Assembly: GCF_003576645.1 (NCBI RefSeq)
Contig: NC_044930.1
Span: forward strand, 8,767,512-8,831,511
From: Ipomoea triloba
Lineage: Eukaryota > Streptophyta > Magnoliopsida > Solanales > Convolvulaceae
Reading direction: 5' to 3'
DNA length: 64,000 nucleotides
The translations under genes and the position numbers were made by a program. This document shows, piece after piece, positions 55,704-64,000 of this stretch. Position 1 is the stretch's first letter, and each line of letters starts with the position of its first letter. The notes below the pieces were generated by a model that saw only the letters and a program-made list of their open reading frames with translations, did no database searches and had not been told where the DNA came from.

Positions 55704-56850
55704 CGCAAATTATATCGTGGACCGTGGTCCACAATGCATTGTGGACCGCGGTCCCAAAACGACGTCGTTTTGATTAATGAAAACAGACGGATGAATCACT
55801 CACTTTCTTTTCATATATACTGCAGTTACATTTCAACACAACTTCAGTTACATTTCAACACAACTGTAGTTACATTTTGATATAACTACAGTTTCAATTT
55901 CAAGTATGATTAGATAGATCTTTGTGGATTTGGATTGAGCAATGTTTTATGGATGTTCTTGAGCTTTGAATTGATCAATTAGGTTTTGCAATTGCTTTGA
56001 TTATGAGTTTGATTGTGTGAATGGTGATCTTCTTTGACTCTTGTGTGTGAATGATCAACCTATATGAGAGGTGTTTGGAGAAGGAGCCTCACCTACGAGA
56101 GTAGGGATACTCCTTAGCCTAGCCTAGCACGTTTCCTTCCCACCTTTGAGAAAAGGGGGATTGGAAGGCAAATAGCACACCATGTGTTCGATAATTTGCC
56201 TCACCTAGCCTAGTTGCCATGAGAATGGGACTATGGACTAGATGATAGGCCAATGACCACGAGAGTGGCGTTGACATAGTTGTCTTGCCTCATTTTCATT
56301 ATCTAAGTATTGCTAGCCTAGTATCTTAGGAAATCAAGGATACCTATATGAGTTGCAATATCCAAGTCCTCCTTTCCACTTAATTGTTTCCTTTGTGTGT
56401 TCCTTATTTTCCTTATGTTTCATGCACCTTTCTTACCTATGTTTGGGTTAGCTTTCGAACACTAAACACTCTTGTGCTTAATCCCCTTACCGCTTGAATT
56501 CCCTCCTTGCCATCCTTTGAGAACGATACTCGGGAACTTCTTCCCGTTTTACCACCTATTACTTTCCATCCACCGCGAAAACTACACCCTTCATGATATA
56601 ACTACAGTTTCATTCGATAATATCAAACACAAATGTGAAACTGTTATTCAGTATCTTTTCATATACACTGCAGTTACATTTCAACACAACTACAGTTACA
56701 TTTTGATATAACTACAGTTTCATTCGATAATATCAAAACAAATGTAAGGCAGTATCTTTTGGAATGAACTGTAGTGTCAATTACGGGGCTCCGTCTCCCA
56801 CTTACTAAAACGACGTCGTTTTGGGACCGCGGTCCACGATATAAGAACTG
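55704..56850. mobile_element. Mutator-like MITE (family B) carrying a captured LTR segment
   Basis: This 1,147-bp element is flanked by the 9-bp duplication ACTTTAAAC (55,695-55,703 and 56,851-56,859). The termini contain TTATATCGTGGACC and CGCGGTCC next to AAAACGACGTCGTTTT. The interior repeats ACTGCAGTTACATTTCAACACAA-like words shared with 3,438-4,430. It includes a 702-bp block copied from a gypsy LTR. Confidence 0.9.
55892..56593 (+). repeat. 702-bp LTR segment captured by the Mutator-like element
   Basis: It is collinear, without indels, with 51,494-52,195 (the 3' part of the solo LTR); I count about four substitutions. On both sides lies the element's own phrase TGATATAACTACAGTTTCA, so the segment appears dropped into a duplicated 19-bp site. 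Confidence 0.9.
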
Positions 56851-56859
56851 ACTTTAAAC

Positions 56860-58585
56860 TGCCAACTTAGCAAATTACGGAAAATTTACTAGATAATTGA
56901 TTTGATTGCACGATTTTTACTAATACTAAACTTAATATTATGAAAAATTGTATTAAAAATAACTTTAGTTATTGCACGATTTAGTTAAGTCTCGTTAATC
57001 GAACCGGACACATAATATGGGACGGTGTATTAGTGTTTCACTAAAACGTATTATTTTTTATGAAAGATTACATTTTTTACTTTAAAAATTTACTTTTTCT
57101 TTCAAAAGCATTACTGTTTATTCTTAACCCTAGGGTAGCTCAAGTGGCAAGTGAGCTTTCTTTGTGGGGAGGAAAAACCGGGTACCTTAACTGAAACTTT
57201 TTTTTTCCTTGAAAAATATTATTGTTTTATTAAAAAATGTGACATTTTCACTTATTAATTTTTTATTAGAAAGTTTTGTATTTTTTTTTTCACTTAAAAG
57301 TATTATTTTTTTTATTGAAAAATAGAGTTAATATCAGCTAGAATCCCTTTAATTACTAAGTACAGCTTCGGCATGTGTCTTGAACTTGACCCTGATACTT
57401 TAAAAGCTAGTGCAGCTCTCCAAGAAGATTACAAATATTGAACTATTTTGAACTAATGGTTTGTTTCATAAACTTAACAATTCATAGGAAATATTTTATA
57501 TTATTTTAAAGAAACATTTTATTAACACTGTTCATAAGATGTCAATTTTTAAACAGATCATAAATAATTAATTTTTATGGTATGCGAATTGCTCTGTGTT
57601 TTTAGCAACTCTTATTATTATTTTTTTTCGTTGTAGTTGATTGGTTGTTGGAGACTTGGAGCCTGCCTACCCTTCATGAGTCTTCCTTCACATGCATCTT
57701 TTCTGTATTCTGACTAGGCACAATCAATGCTCTCTGAAATGTCGATATAGTAATTAAGTCTTTGTTTGGTTGTTATGATGCTATAGACCGTAAGCGAGCT
57801 GCGCAAAGCATTAATTTTTCAGTGGCATAGTATCTTAAATTCTAGGTCAAGTCTTCTTCAACACATTTGGAAACAAGGATAGCTAGCTTTAGAGCATCTC
57901 CCAGTTGTTGGTCCTAAATTGTCTTTTTTTGTATTGGAATTGTCAACATTCAAAATATAAATTTTTTTTGAGAATACATTCAAATGTTTCTAAGTTTTGA
58001 GAATTTATGAATGCAATACAAGATCATAACAAATTGTGAACTTTTAAAAGGTAAATTGTGAACATTTGGACTCGGGTCCACTTTGGGTCCGCAAAATGAT
58101 TTCCGGAAATTATTTTCCGGGTTACCAAAGACACCCTAAATGATAATAAATTAATACAAAGTCAAATATTCACAAAACGAAACATATATCTTATAAATCA
58201 ATGTTGTTTTATGCTTTCTCAATCTTTTTCAACTCAAAGAATTAATGTTTTCACCATAAAGGTTCGATCTTGTGACCACTCATTTAGAATGATAATAGAG
58301 ATATTATCACACTATATAATAGTTGATATCGAATTAATTATTTTAATTGAACTAATTAGACTAATATTTGTTTTTAAAAAATTAGACTAATATTTATTTA
58401 ATTAGGTTGATTAAATGGCTCAATAAATATTTAACTAGTATAATTACTTGATTAAGAGTAACGTAATTGGGTGTTGGGTGATTTGGCCCAAAATGCTAAA
58501 ATATTTAATTGTGCTGGATTAGGCTATTTGAATTAATTGGATTGCCTGATTAATGAGTTTGATTTGGTGTTAGCTAGCCTATCAT
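56860..58585. other. No gene; SINE and MITE fragments
   Basis: 56,900-57,045 is a Stowaway arm. 57,129-57,190 (GGGTAGCTCAAGTGGCAAG) looks like a SINE head. 58,065-58,135 joins a family B terminus (GGACTCGGGTCCAC) to an arm of the MITE seen at 63,336 (ATTATTTTCCGG..GACACCCT). The remainder is AT-rich. Confidence 0.5.
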
Positions 58586-59060
58586 AAAATATCTGTATCA
58601 TATAATTTTGAGAAATTTAGATAATTTGATAGGATTTGAAGATAGGATATAACTATGAACTGAACCTGGATGTGATAGTCTCTCGGGACATTCTTCATAA
58701 TTAATTCAAATGTACTGTTTATATTTAATTTGAAGATTATCCAAAATGATAAAGGTTGTTAGATTTTTTCTACCTATAAATAATGGCTTCATTTTGGATA
58801 AAAAGGGACTCTCATATTTTTTATTTTTTTTTGAGACAAGGGACTCTCATAATTTGAATACCAAAATTCTGCTGAAATCTCGCCAAGCCATTCATGAGTC
58901 CGGGACTGTTTAGCATATTCAACATATTTCAGTAGAGACTAGAGAATCAGAAATAGAGATTGTTCCTGTGTTGATATTTATTGTAACTCGATACTTTGTG
59001 AATTTTAATATAATTTTAGTGTTTTTTCTTTTTTAATTTTGGTGTTTATAAATGCAATCT
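58586..59060 (+). repeat. Dispersed duplicate, copy 2
   Basis: It is collinear with 32,143-32,530 with small insertions (for example TGAACCTGG near 58,660). It is non-coding. Confidence 0.7.
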
Positions 59061-59137
59061 GGTTTTTAATTACATCAATAAACATATCTATTTTATAGAA
59101 ATTAAAGTTTTGAATAAAAGAAAAGTAATAGGGGATG

Positions 59138-59390
59138 CTTGGTAAATAACTGTTAGCTGCTGATTGAGTTAATGAGTTTGACTAATTGATGACATTAACT
59201 GATTGTAAAAAGATGTTTGGTAAATTACTGTTAGCTGATAGCATTCAAAATGATTTTTTCAAAAAGCTTATCAAAAAAGCTTTTTGAGCATCTTTTTGAA
59301 TTTTAGCATTTTGGAGTAATAAGTTGTTACAAAAAAGCTAATTAATCAAACACTTATATTGAATATTTAACCAAGTCAAATAGCTAATGT
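59138..59390. mobile_element. Partial Tourist-like MITE (relative of 50,303-50,590)
   Basis: It shares TGCTTGGTAAATAACTGTTAGC at the left and the AAAAAGCTTTTT..AGCATTTTGGAGTAAT core. The right terminus is missing or changed. Confidence 0.55.
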
Positions 59391-59509
59391 TTAGTTTCAT
59401 TGAGATGTGAAATGGATGGAGTGATGTCTAAACTTCTTTAATCTCGCTTCCTCGAATTAGCAAATGTTTAATTAGTTTCTTTAAAACTCCATTTTTCTTT
59501 AAGAGTATT

Positions 59510-59990
59510 GTAGTTCACATGGAACTGTCCAAACTCTGCTGGTGGAAGTGAGTTAATGACTAGATGAACTAGTCATGATTCAGACAACTCCATCCCCATC
59601 TCCTTTAATTTTACTGCAATATTGGCCATTTGGTCGTAAAGTTCATGGATTGGCATAGACGAATCAAACTTCATAGAAGTTAGTTCTGTCATCCATCAGG
59701 TTCCCTGCAATTGACTTATCTCCAATTTCAAACATTGATAGCTCTTTTACGTTTTTCAAAAATTCAAACTTTTGGCATCATAAGCTTCATTTTGCTGCCA
59801 TGGTAATCTTCATGAGGTTTAAACACATTTTATTGGACCTCATCCATTTTTCATGGTATTCCTTCTCTTCTTGCGAGTTTTTGTCCATGAGGGTTGCAAG
59901 TTCCTTTGTGTTTAAGGAAAGATCTAATCCAGATAAGTCCAAGTAAAATTGAACTTGTTTAGACCAGTCTTAATAATTGAGGCATTGAAC
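59510..59990 (-). pseudogene. Decayed copia gag fragment
   Basis: Minus-strand reading gives M-T-E-L-T-S-M-K-F-D-S-S-M-P-I-H-E-L, then A-V-K-L-K-E-M-G-M-E-L-S-E-S, L-V-I-N-S-L-P-P-A-E-F-G-Q-F and N-Y-N-T-L-K-E, the conserved core of copia gag (UBN2/Retrotran_gag type). There are several stops and shifts and no LTRs nearby. Confidence 0.75.
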
Positions 59991-60236
59991 CTCACATAAC
60001 AATAGCATTTATTGAAGTCGAGAATTGAGCGAATGCTGAAATTCCATATTTACAACTTAATGCTTTTATGCTAAGCATTTAAACAATTCATTATGTGAGA
60101 GAAAAACTTTAATAGATGCCAATAATAATAATAATAATAATAATAAAAGCACTAGTCAAATAAGCAAGTCATCTTTGGATAAACAAAGTTATTTGACAAA
60201 GTACTAAAATTATAATCTTTAAGTATTATAAATTAT

Positions 60237-60420
60237 TTGCAGTGGTTCTCCTCTGGGCAATCTCATAGCAAAGTAATTTATTGTAAATTTGTAATTGTCA
60301 CCTGGAGAAGCAGCAGCAAAAGCTGCTTTCCTTCTGCTAGAGAAGAAGGTTGGCTACGACGGCCAGTGCCAAGCCGGCCGTCTAGCCGACGCCGAGATGA
60401 TTCAAACTCTGTTAATCCTT
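60237..60420 (+). other. GC-rich coding-like patch, unidentified
   Basis: 60,295-60,410 is markedly GC-richer than the flanks and stays open (E-A-A-A-K-A-A-F-L-L-L-E-K-K-V-G-Y). It may be a captured exon; I do not recognise the protein. A (TA)n run follows at 60,477-60,523. Confidence 0.35.
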
Positions 60421-60474
60421 AATCTATCGAAATCATTCAAAATTTTAATGTATGTATATAATCATAATATAACA

Positions 60475-60528
<54 letters not shown>

Positions 60529-60699
60529 ACAATACAAAATTTAACTCATATATATATATACACAAATTGATAAGAGTTATTGCATATATATACACAAACT
60601 TCATAAAAAAATTGGTAAATCATTATACCTAACCTTGTTTTTGATACCAAATGAAACACTATTATAATAGGCATTGACGATTCAACTAATACTTTCATA

Positions 60700-61190
60700 G
60701 GAACTCTCAGCCCTAGTTTTCTCAGTAGTTTATGGTAGCCCAGATCATTCCCTTAAAAAAGAGTTGTTCTCTGATCTCTCTCAAGAAGTATTACGCTTTG
60801 AAGGAGCCTGGCTCACAGCCGGCGACTTCAACTCTGTTCTAAACAGAGACGAAGTTTCTAACAGGGCTAATTTCTCGTCGTCTCCATGTGCAGGTTTCAA
60901 TAGTTGGATTGAAAGAGAGGGCTTGATCGACCTGGGCTACGTAGGCTCTAAATTTACATGGAGTAGAGGCCTACAATCATCTTCGTTCAAAGGTGCATGA
61001 CTTGATCGCGCAATGTGCAATGTAGATTGGAAGATCCTGTGTATCAACCTCAAGACTAGCCATAACCATCAATGGCAAGCAATCTGAGTGGTTCAAGCTG
61101 ACCAGAGGAATTTGACAAGGTGATCCAATATCGCCTCTTCTGTTTGTACTATGCATAGAGAGGCAACTCATATTACCAGAAATGTAACAT
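60700..61190 (+). pseudogene. LINE (L1-type) remnant: endonuclease and RT pieces
   Basis: It reads V-Y-G-S-P-D-H-S, then W-L-T-A-G-D-F-N-S-V-L-N-R-D-E and F-N-S-W-I-E-R-E-G-L-I-D-L-G with G-S-K-F-T-W-S-R-G: the apurinic endonuclease domain of plant LINEs. After a stop it jumps to N-G-K-Q-S-E-W-F-K-L-T-R-G-I-stop-Q-G-D-P-I-S-P-L-L-F-V-L-C, an RT motif normally hundreds of residues later. An internal deletion and stops make it dead. Confidence 0.85.
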
Positions 61191-61385
61191 TGGGTGTTCC
61201 CCTTCCCTTTGATTAAAAAACAAAAAGGCTTAAATATTGTCATTGAATGCCAGAGTGAGGGGAATAATTACATATTTTATTCTGAAATTTTAATTGTTCA
61301 GACCACTTAATACATGAGCCACAATTAGAATAAAAAAAATATTCTAACACTTTAATATTAATTTGTACTAACATAAGTGTTTTAC

Positions 61386-62085
61386 CTTCACAAGCAAATC
61401 TATACTGCCAAGACAACTAAAGTAGTACATCAAAGATAAACGATAAACAAGCCTTGAGTTCTTGACTACGATGCCAAAATACCGTATAAAAGTCATGAGA
61501 AAGTAATTACAAATTGAAAATACAAAAATAGTCTCCCAACAATATGAAATCATTAACACACACTTAAATTGGCTTTCAACATGAATGCGTGCCACTCAAT
61601 GCTTGGGGATTCATGGAACATCGAACCACATGTCTGAGGAATCATAACAAGAAATTAAAGTTACTTATAATTTTTGCAATCAATTAAGCTCAGCCCACTG
61701 AATGACGACGACGATAATAATAATAATTGAAAGAAATCTTAAAACAAGAATTTTTAAAGAATTTGGCTGACCTCTAAATGAGATGACCGACACTAAAGAT
61801 ATAAAAATAAGTAGCTCAATTCTGGTTCACACACATTCTTTGCATCAACAAAAACAGACATATCAATATAATTCTTTTAATTCAAAAAGCAATTCACATC
61901 GCTGACCGGGCAGTTAATCATCAGAAACCTGAAGAGAAATGTACAACCATGTTTTAAAAAAATAATCTAATAATCTGTTTAAAATATCTAATTCAATATC
62001 TTATATTTTGATGATCTTATCATGAGATGAAAAACCTTAAATTAATTATATTAGTTTATATAGAAGAAACTAACTTTAAGATGTC
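61386..62085 (-). repeat. 3' flank of the fourth NLR copy (paralogue of 43,440-44,168)
   Basis: It is collinear with the flank at 43,440-44,168, including the last exon and its acceptor. Here the region continues into the 28-codon exon, which the other copy has lost. Confidence 0.8.
61914..61928 (-). CDS. Last coding exon of the fourth NLR copy
   Basis: After the acceptor TCTCTTCAG it reads V-S-D-D-stop. It matches the last exons at 43,983-44,000 and 534-545 in phase and position relative to the 28-codon exon. The gene itself is incomplete in this window. Confidence 0.55.
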   Translation of the reverse strand, partial: VSDD

Positions 62086-62181
62086 GCTTAAGTGACAAGC
62101 ACATCGAATCAGAGTAAAAGATTATTTTATATATAATCTTTATTTTTAAGATAATTGCAAAAGGATATATAATATGCTTAC

Positions 62182-62265
62182 TATTTCTTGTGACGGAGTA
62201 GAGGTTCTAGGATTACCGAATTCGCTGGTGCTGACATTTTCCACCTCATGTGATTGCTTATGCAC
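62182..62265 (-). CDS. 28-codon C-terminal exon of the fourth NLR copy
   Basis: This is 84 bp, phase 0, with acceptor CCTATAG and donor ATA|GTAAGC. It encodes V-H-K-Q-S-H-E-V-E-N ... S-T-P-S-Q-E-I. It has the same length and ends as 732-815, which shows that this small exon is a conserved part of the family. The LRR exon should lie upstream (rightward). The intron contains two MITEs (62,337-63,224 and 63,336-63,997), so the LRR exon is probably beyond 64,000. Confidence 0.65.
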
Positions 62266-62336
62266 CTATAGGAATAATAGATTGAAAGTGAAAATGGCTT
62301 CAACTAAAACAATTTTCTTTCTTTACATTAAACAAA

Positions 62337-63224
62337 GGGAAAATGACAGTTTTAGTCAACCAATTATATCCATATTGTAGACTCAGTCCATGAATTATTT
62401 CCATACACAAATCTTTTCTTTTAATTATATGTAATGTGGCAATTTTAGTCCACCACTAACAAATTATGTTAATATTAATAATGCATTTTAAAATTTTAAA
62501 TTATTGAGGAACATCATAGTCATTTTTTATTTATATCATTTTGTTTTAAATAATTAATTAATCGTTGAATTTGACAAACACATTTTCTTCTGCTATTGGA
62601 GTGTAGCTAAAAATTCAAAATTATTTTGGTCTAAGTTTATTAATATTACTAGTTGAAATAAATATTACAAATTTAAGTACGTTGTTGTTTTCATGTTAAT
62701 AAGTTAGAGTCAGTCTTCAATCTATAAGCACTTTCAATACATATGTCATTTCCATTAAAAAAAAAAAAGAGCATTGGTTCTACCACAGTGGTTTTGACCA
62801 GTAAATTGAAATTTAACTTTGAAGCTAAAGATAAGTATATACATATTTATAAATCTTAGAAAGCTAGCAATTCTCGGTTACAAATGAAGAGAATCTGTAT
62901 ATACGAAGATTTAGTTGAGGAAATTTGAGAAAACACTATGAAATGACTAATATATCTTTCACTAATTTGAAATTTTGAAATGCAATGTTAATTTTTAGCT
63001 AAACTCCAATGACAAAAAAATGTGTCTATCAAACTTAATGATTAATTAATTATTTAATACAAAATGATATAAACATGCATTATTAATATTAACATAATTT
63101 GTTAGTGGTGAACTGGAATTGCAACTTTACACATATTTTAAAAAGAAAATTTATGTATAGTAATAATTCATGGACCGAGTCTACAATATAAGTATAATTA
63201 ATAGGCTAAAACAGTTATTTTCCT
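62337..63224. mobile_element. Foldback Mutator-like MITE
   Basis: This 888-bp element is flanked by the 9-bp duplication TTAAACAAA (62,328-62,336 and 63,225-63,233). The inverted arms start GGGAAAATGACAGTTTTAG and AGGAAAATAACTGTTTTAG and include the paired TGTAGACTCAGTCCATGAAT. It is inserted in the inferred last large intron of the fourth NLR copy. Confidence 0.85.
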
Positions 63225-63335
63225 TTAAACAAACTTTCTAGTAATGAACAATTCTTTATACAGTAAATAATTAACATATTTTGCAACCTCTATCGGCATA
63301 TATATCATTTATTCTTATAAACAAAATCACCATTA

Positions 63336-63997
63336 AGGGTGTGTTTGGAAAGCAAGAAAATGGTTTCTGGAAAATGATTTCTGGAAAATAGGTCATTTTC
63401 CAGAAAATATTTTCCTTTCTTGTGTTTGGATGAAGAGTAGAAAATTGACATGGTGTGTTTGGCTCATTTTCCAGAAAATAGACAAAAAAATTAACAAAAT
63501 TGTAGAAAAAATACATCAAAAACAAATTAAACTAGTCGGCCACGCCCAGAAACAGTGGCCGACTGGTTTCTGGCCGGAAACCAGTATGGCTGGACTGGTT
63601 TCGAGCAACCAGTCTCGGCCAGACTGACCAGTCTGCGACTGGTAACCAGTCCGCCGACTGGTTTCGAGAAACTAGTCCGCCGACTGGTTTCAAGAGACCA
63701 GTCCGCCGATCGAAATAAATAAATAAATTTTTAAAAAAAAAACATGCAGGTCGCTGCTCTGGTTTCCGCCGGAAACCAGAGCAAGGTGACTTCCGCCCAA
63801 GCGAAGTCGTCATTTTCCTTGGGGCGGAAAATGACTTCCGCCCAAATTTGGCGGAAATCATTTTCCGCCAAAAGAGCCTTGTTTTCCCCAGTCAACGGAA
63901 ATCATTTTCCGTTGACTGGGTTTTCCCATGGTTGCCAAACACCCAAAGTCCGGAAAATGATTTCCGAAAATCATTTTCCGGGCTTCCAAACACACCC
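63336..63997. mobile_element. MITE with GGGTGTGTTTGG termini and GC-rich repeats
   Basis: The ends AGGGTGTGTTTGGAAAGC and complement GGGTGTGTTTGGAAGCC are flanked by TTA (63,333-63,335 and 63,998-64,000), PIF/Tourist-like. The arms are full of ATTTTCCGGAAAAT-like words. The centre (63,535-63,715) repeats GCCGACTGGTTTC and CCAGTCCG. The second duplication is the last three bases of the window, so it is certain only if the sequence beyond diverges. Confidence 0.7.
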
Positions 63998-64000
63998 TTA

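Noticed and set aside
60295..60570. Frame ending in an Ile-Tyr run
   Set aside because: The 3' half is (TA)n. Only the first 120 bp look coding-like, and they are listed as an unidentified patch.

Overview
The window is AT-rich plant nuclear DNA. It carries intron-containing coiled-coil NLR (CC-NB-ARC-LRR) resistance genes of the R1/RPP13-like ('late blight resistance homolog') kind, Ty1/copia and Ty3/gypsy retroelements, a CACTA element, Helitrons, many MITEs and tRNA-derived SINEs. This fits a dicot, and the NLR type suggests an asterid such as Convolvulaceae or Solanaceae; I cannot fix the species. All recognisable host genes lie on the minus strand and belong to one NLR cluster. There is no bacterial-type organisation and no rRNA or tRNA gene.

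Layout. Positions 1-22,824 hold seven NLR exons, all on the minus strand and all bounded by phase-0 splice sites: CC1 (22,824-22,357), NB-ARC-LRR-1 (10,241-8,001), CC2 (7,911-7,414), CC3 (7,287-6,817), NB-ARC-LRR-2 (3,367-1,076), a 28-codon exon (815-732) and a tiny last exon (545-534). Only 71 bp separate the read-through stop after NB-ARC-LRR-1 from the first ATG of CC2. The most economical reading is therefore one transcript for a roughly 2,020-residue CC-NB-LRR-CC-CC-NB-LRR protein. Its 12.1-kb intron holds a degenerate copia element (10,874-15,718), several foldback MITEs and tandem repeats. Its 3.4-kb intron holds Mutator-like MITEs and a SINE.

From 23 to 40 kb there is essentially no host gene. 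The region holds Helitron termini (one complete 988-bp element), an AlkB-like gene fragment, microsatellites including a 545-bp trinucleotide tract, a triplicated anonymous segment marked by MITE insertions, and the 3' end of a Tat/Athila-like gypsy element with its LTR. A broken NLR (40,882-42,462) follows. Next comes the 3' end of another NLR copy (43,440-44,196), which is cut by a 3.9-kb CACTA element carrying shuffled exon fragments of eIF3m and an HSP90-type chaperone. Two more LTRs of the gypsy group follow, one a clean solo LTR nested in a MITE. Then come a Mutator-like element that copied 702 bp of that LTR, LINE and copia fragments, and finally the 3' exons of a fourth NLR copy (61,914-62,265), whose main exon probably lies beyond 64,000.

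How it fits together. The cluster grew by duplication: the 3' flanks at 43.4-44.2 kb and 61.4-62.1 kb are paralogous, and the intron of the broken NLR is an empty site for the Mutator-like insertion in the main gene. Transposons then broke copies, stretched introns and moved gene fragments. All functional statements are inferred from reading the sequence; no database search or expression data were available.
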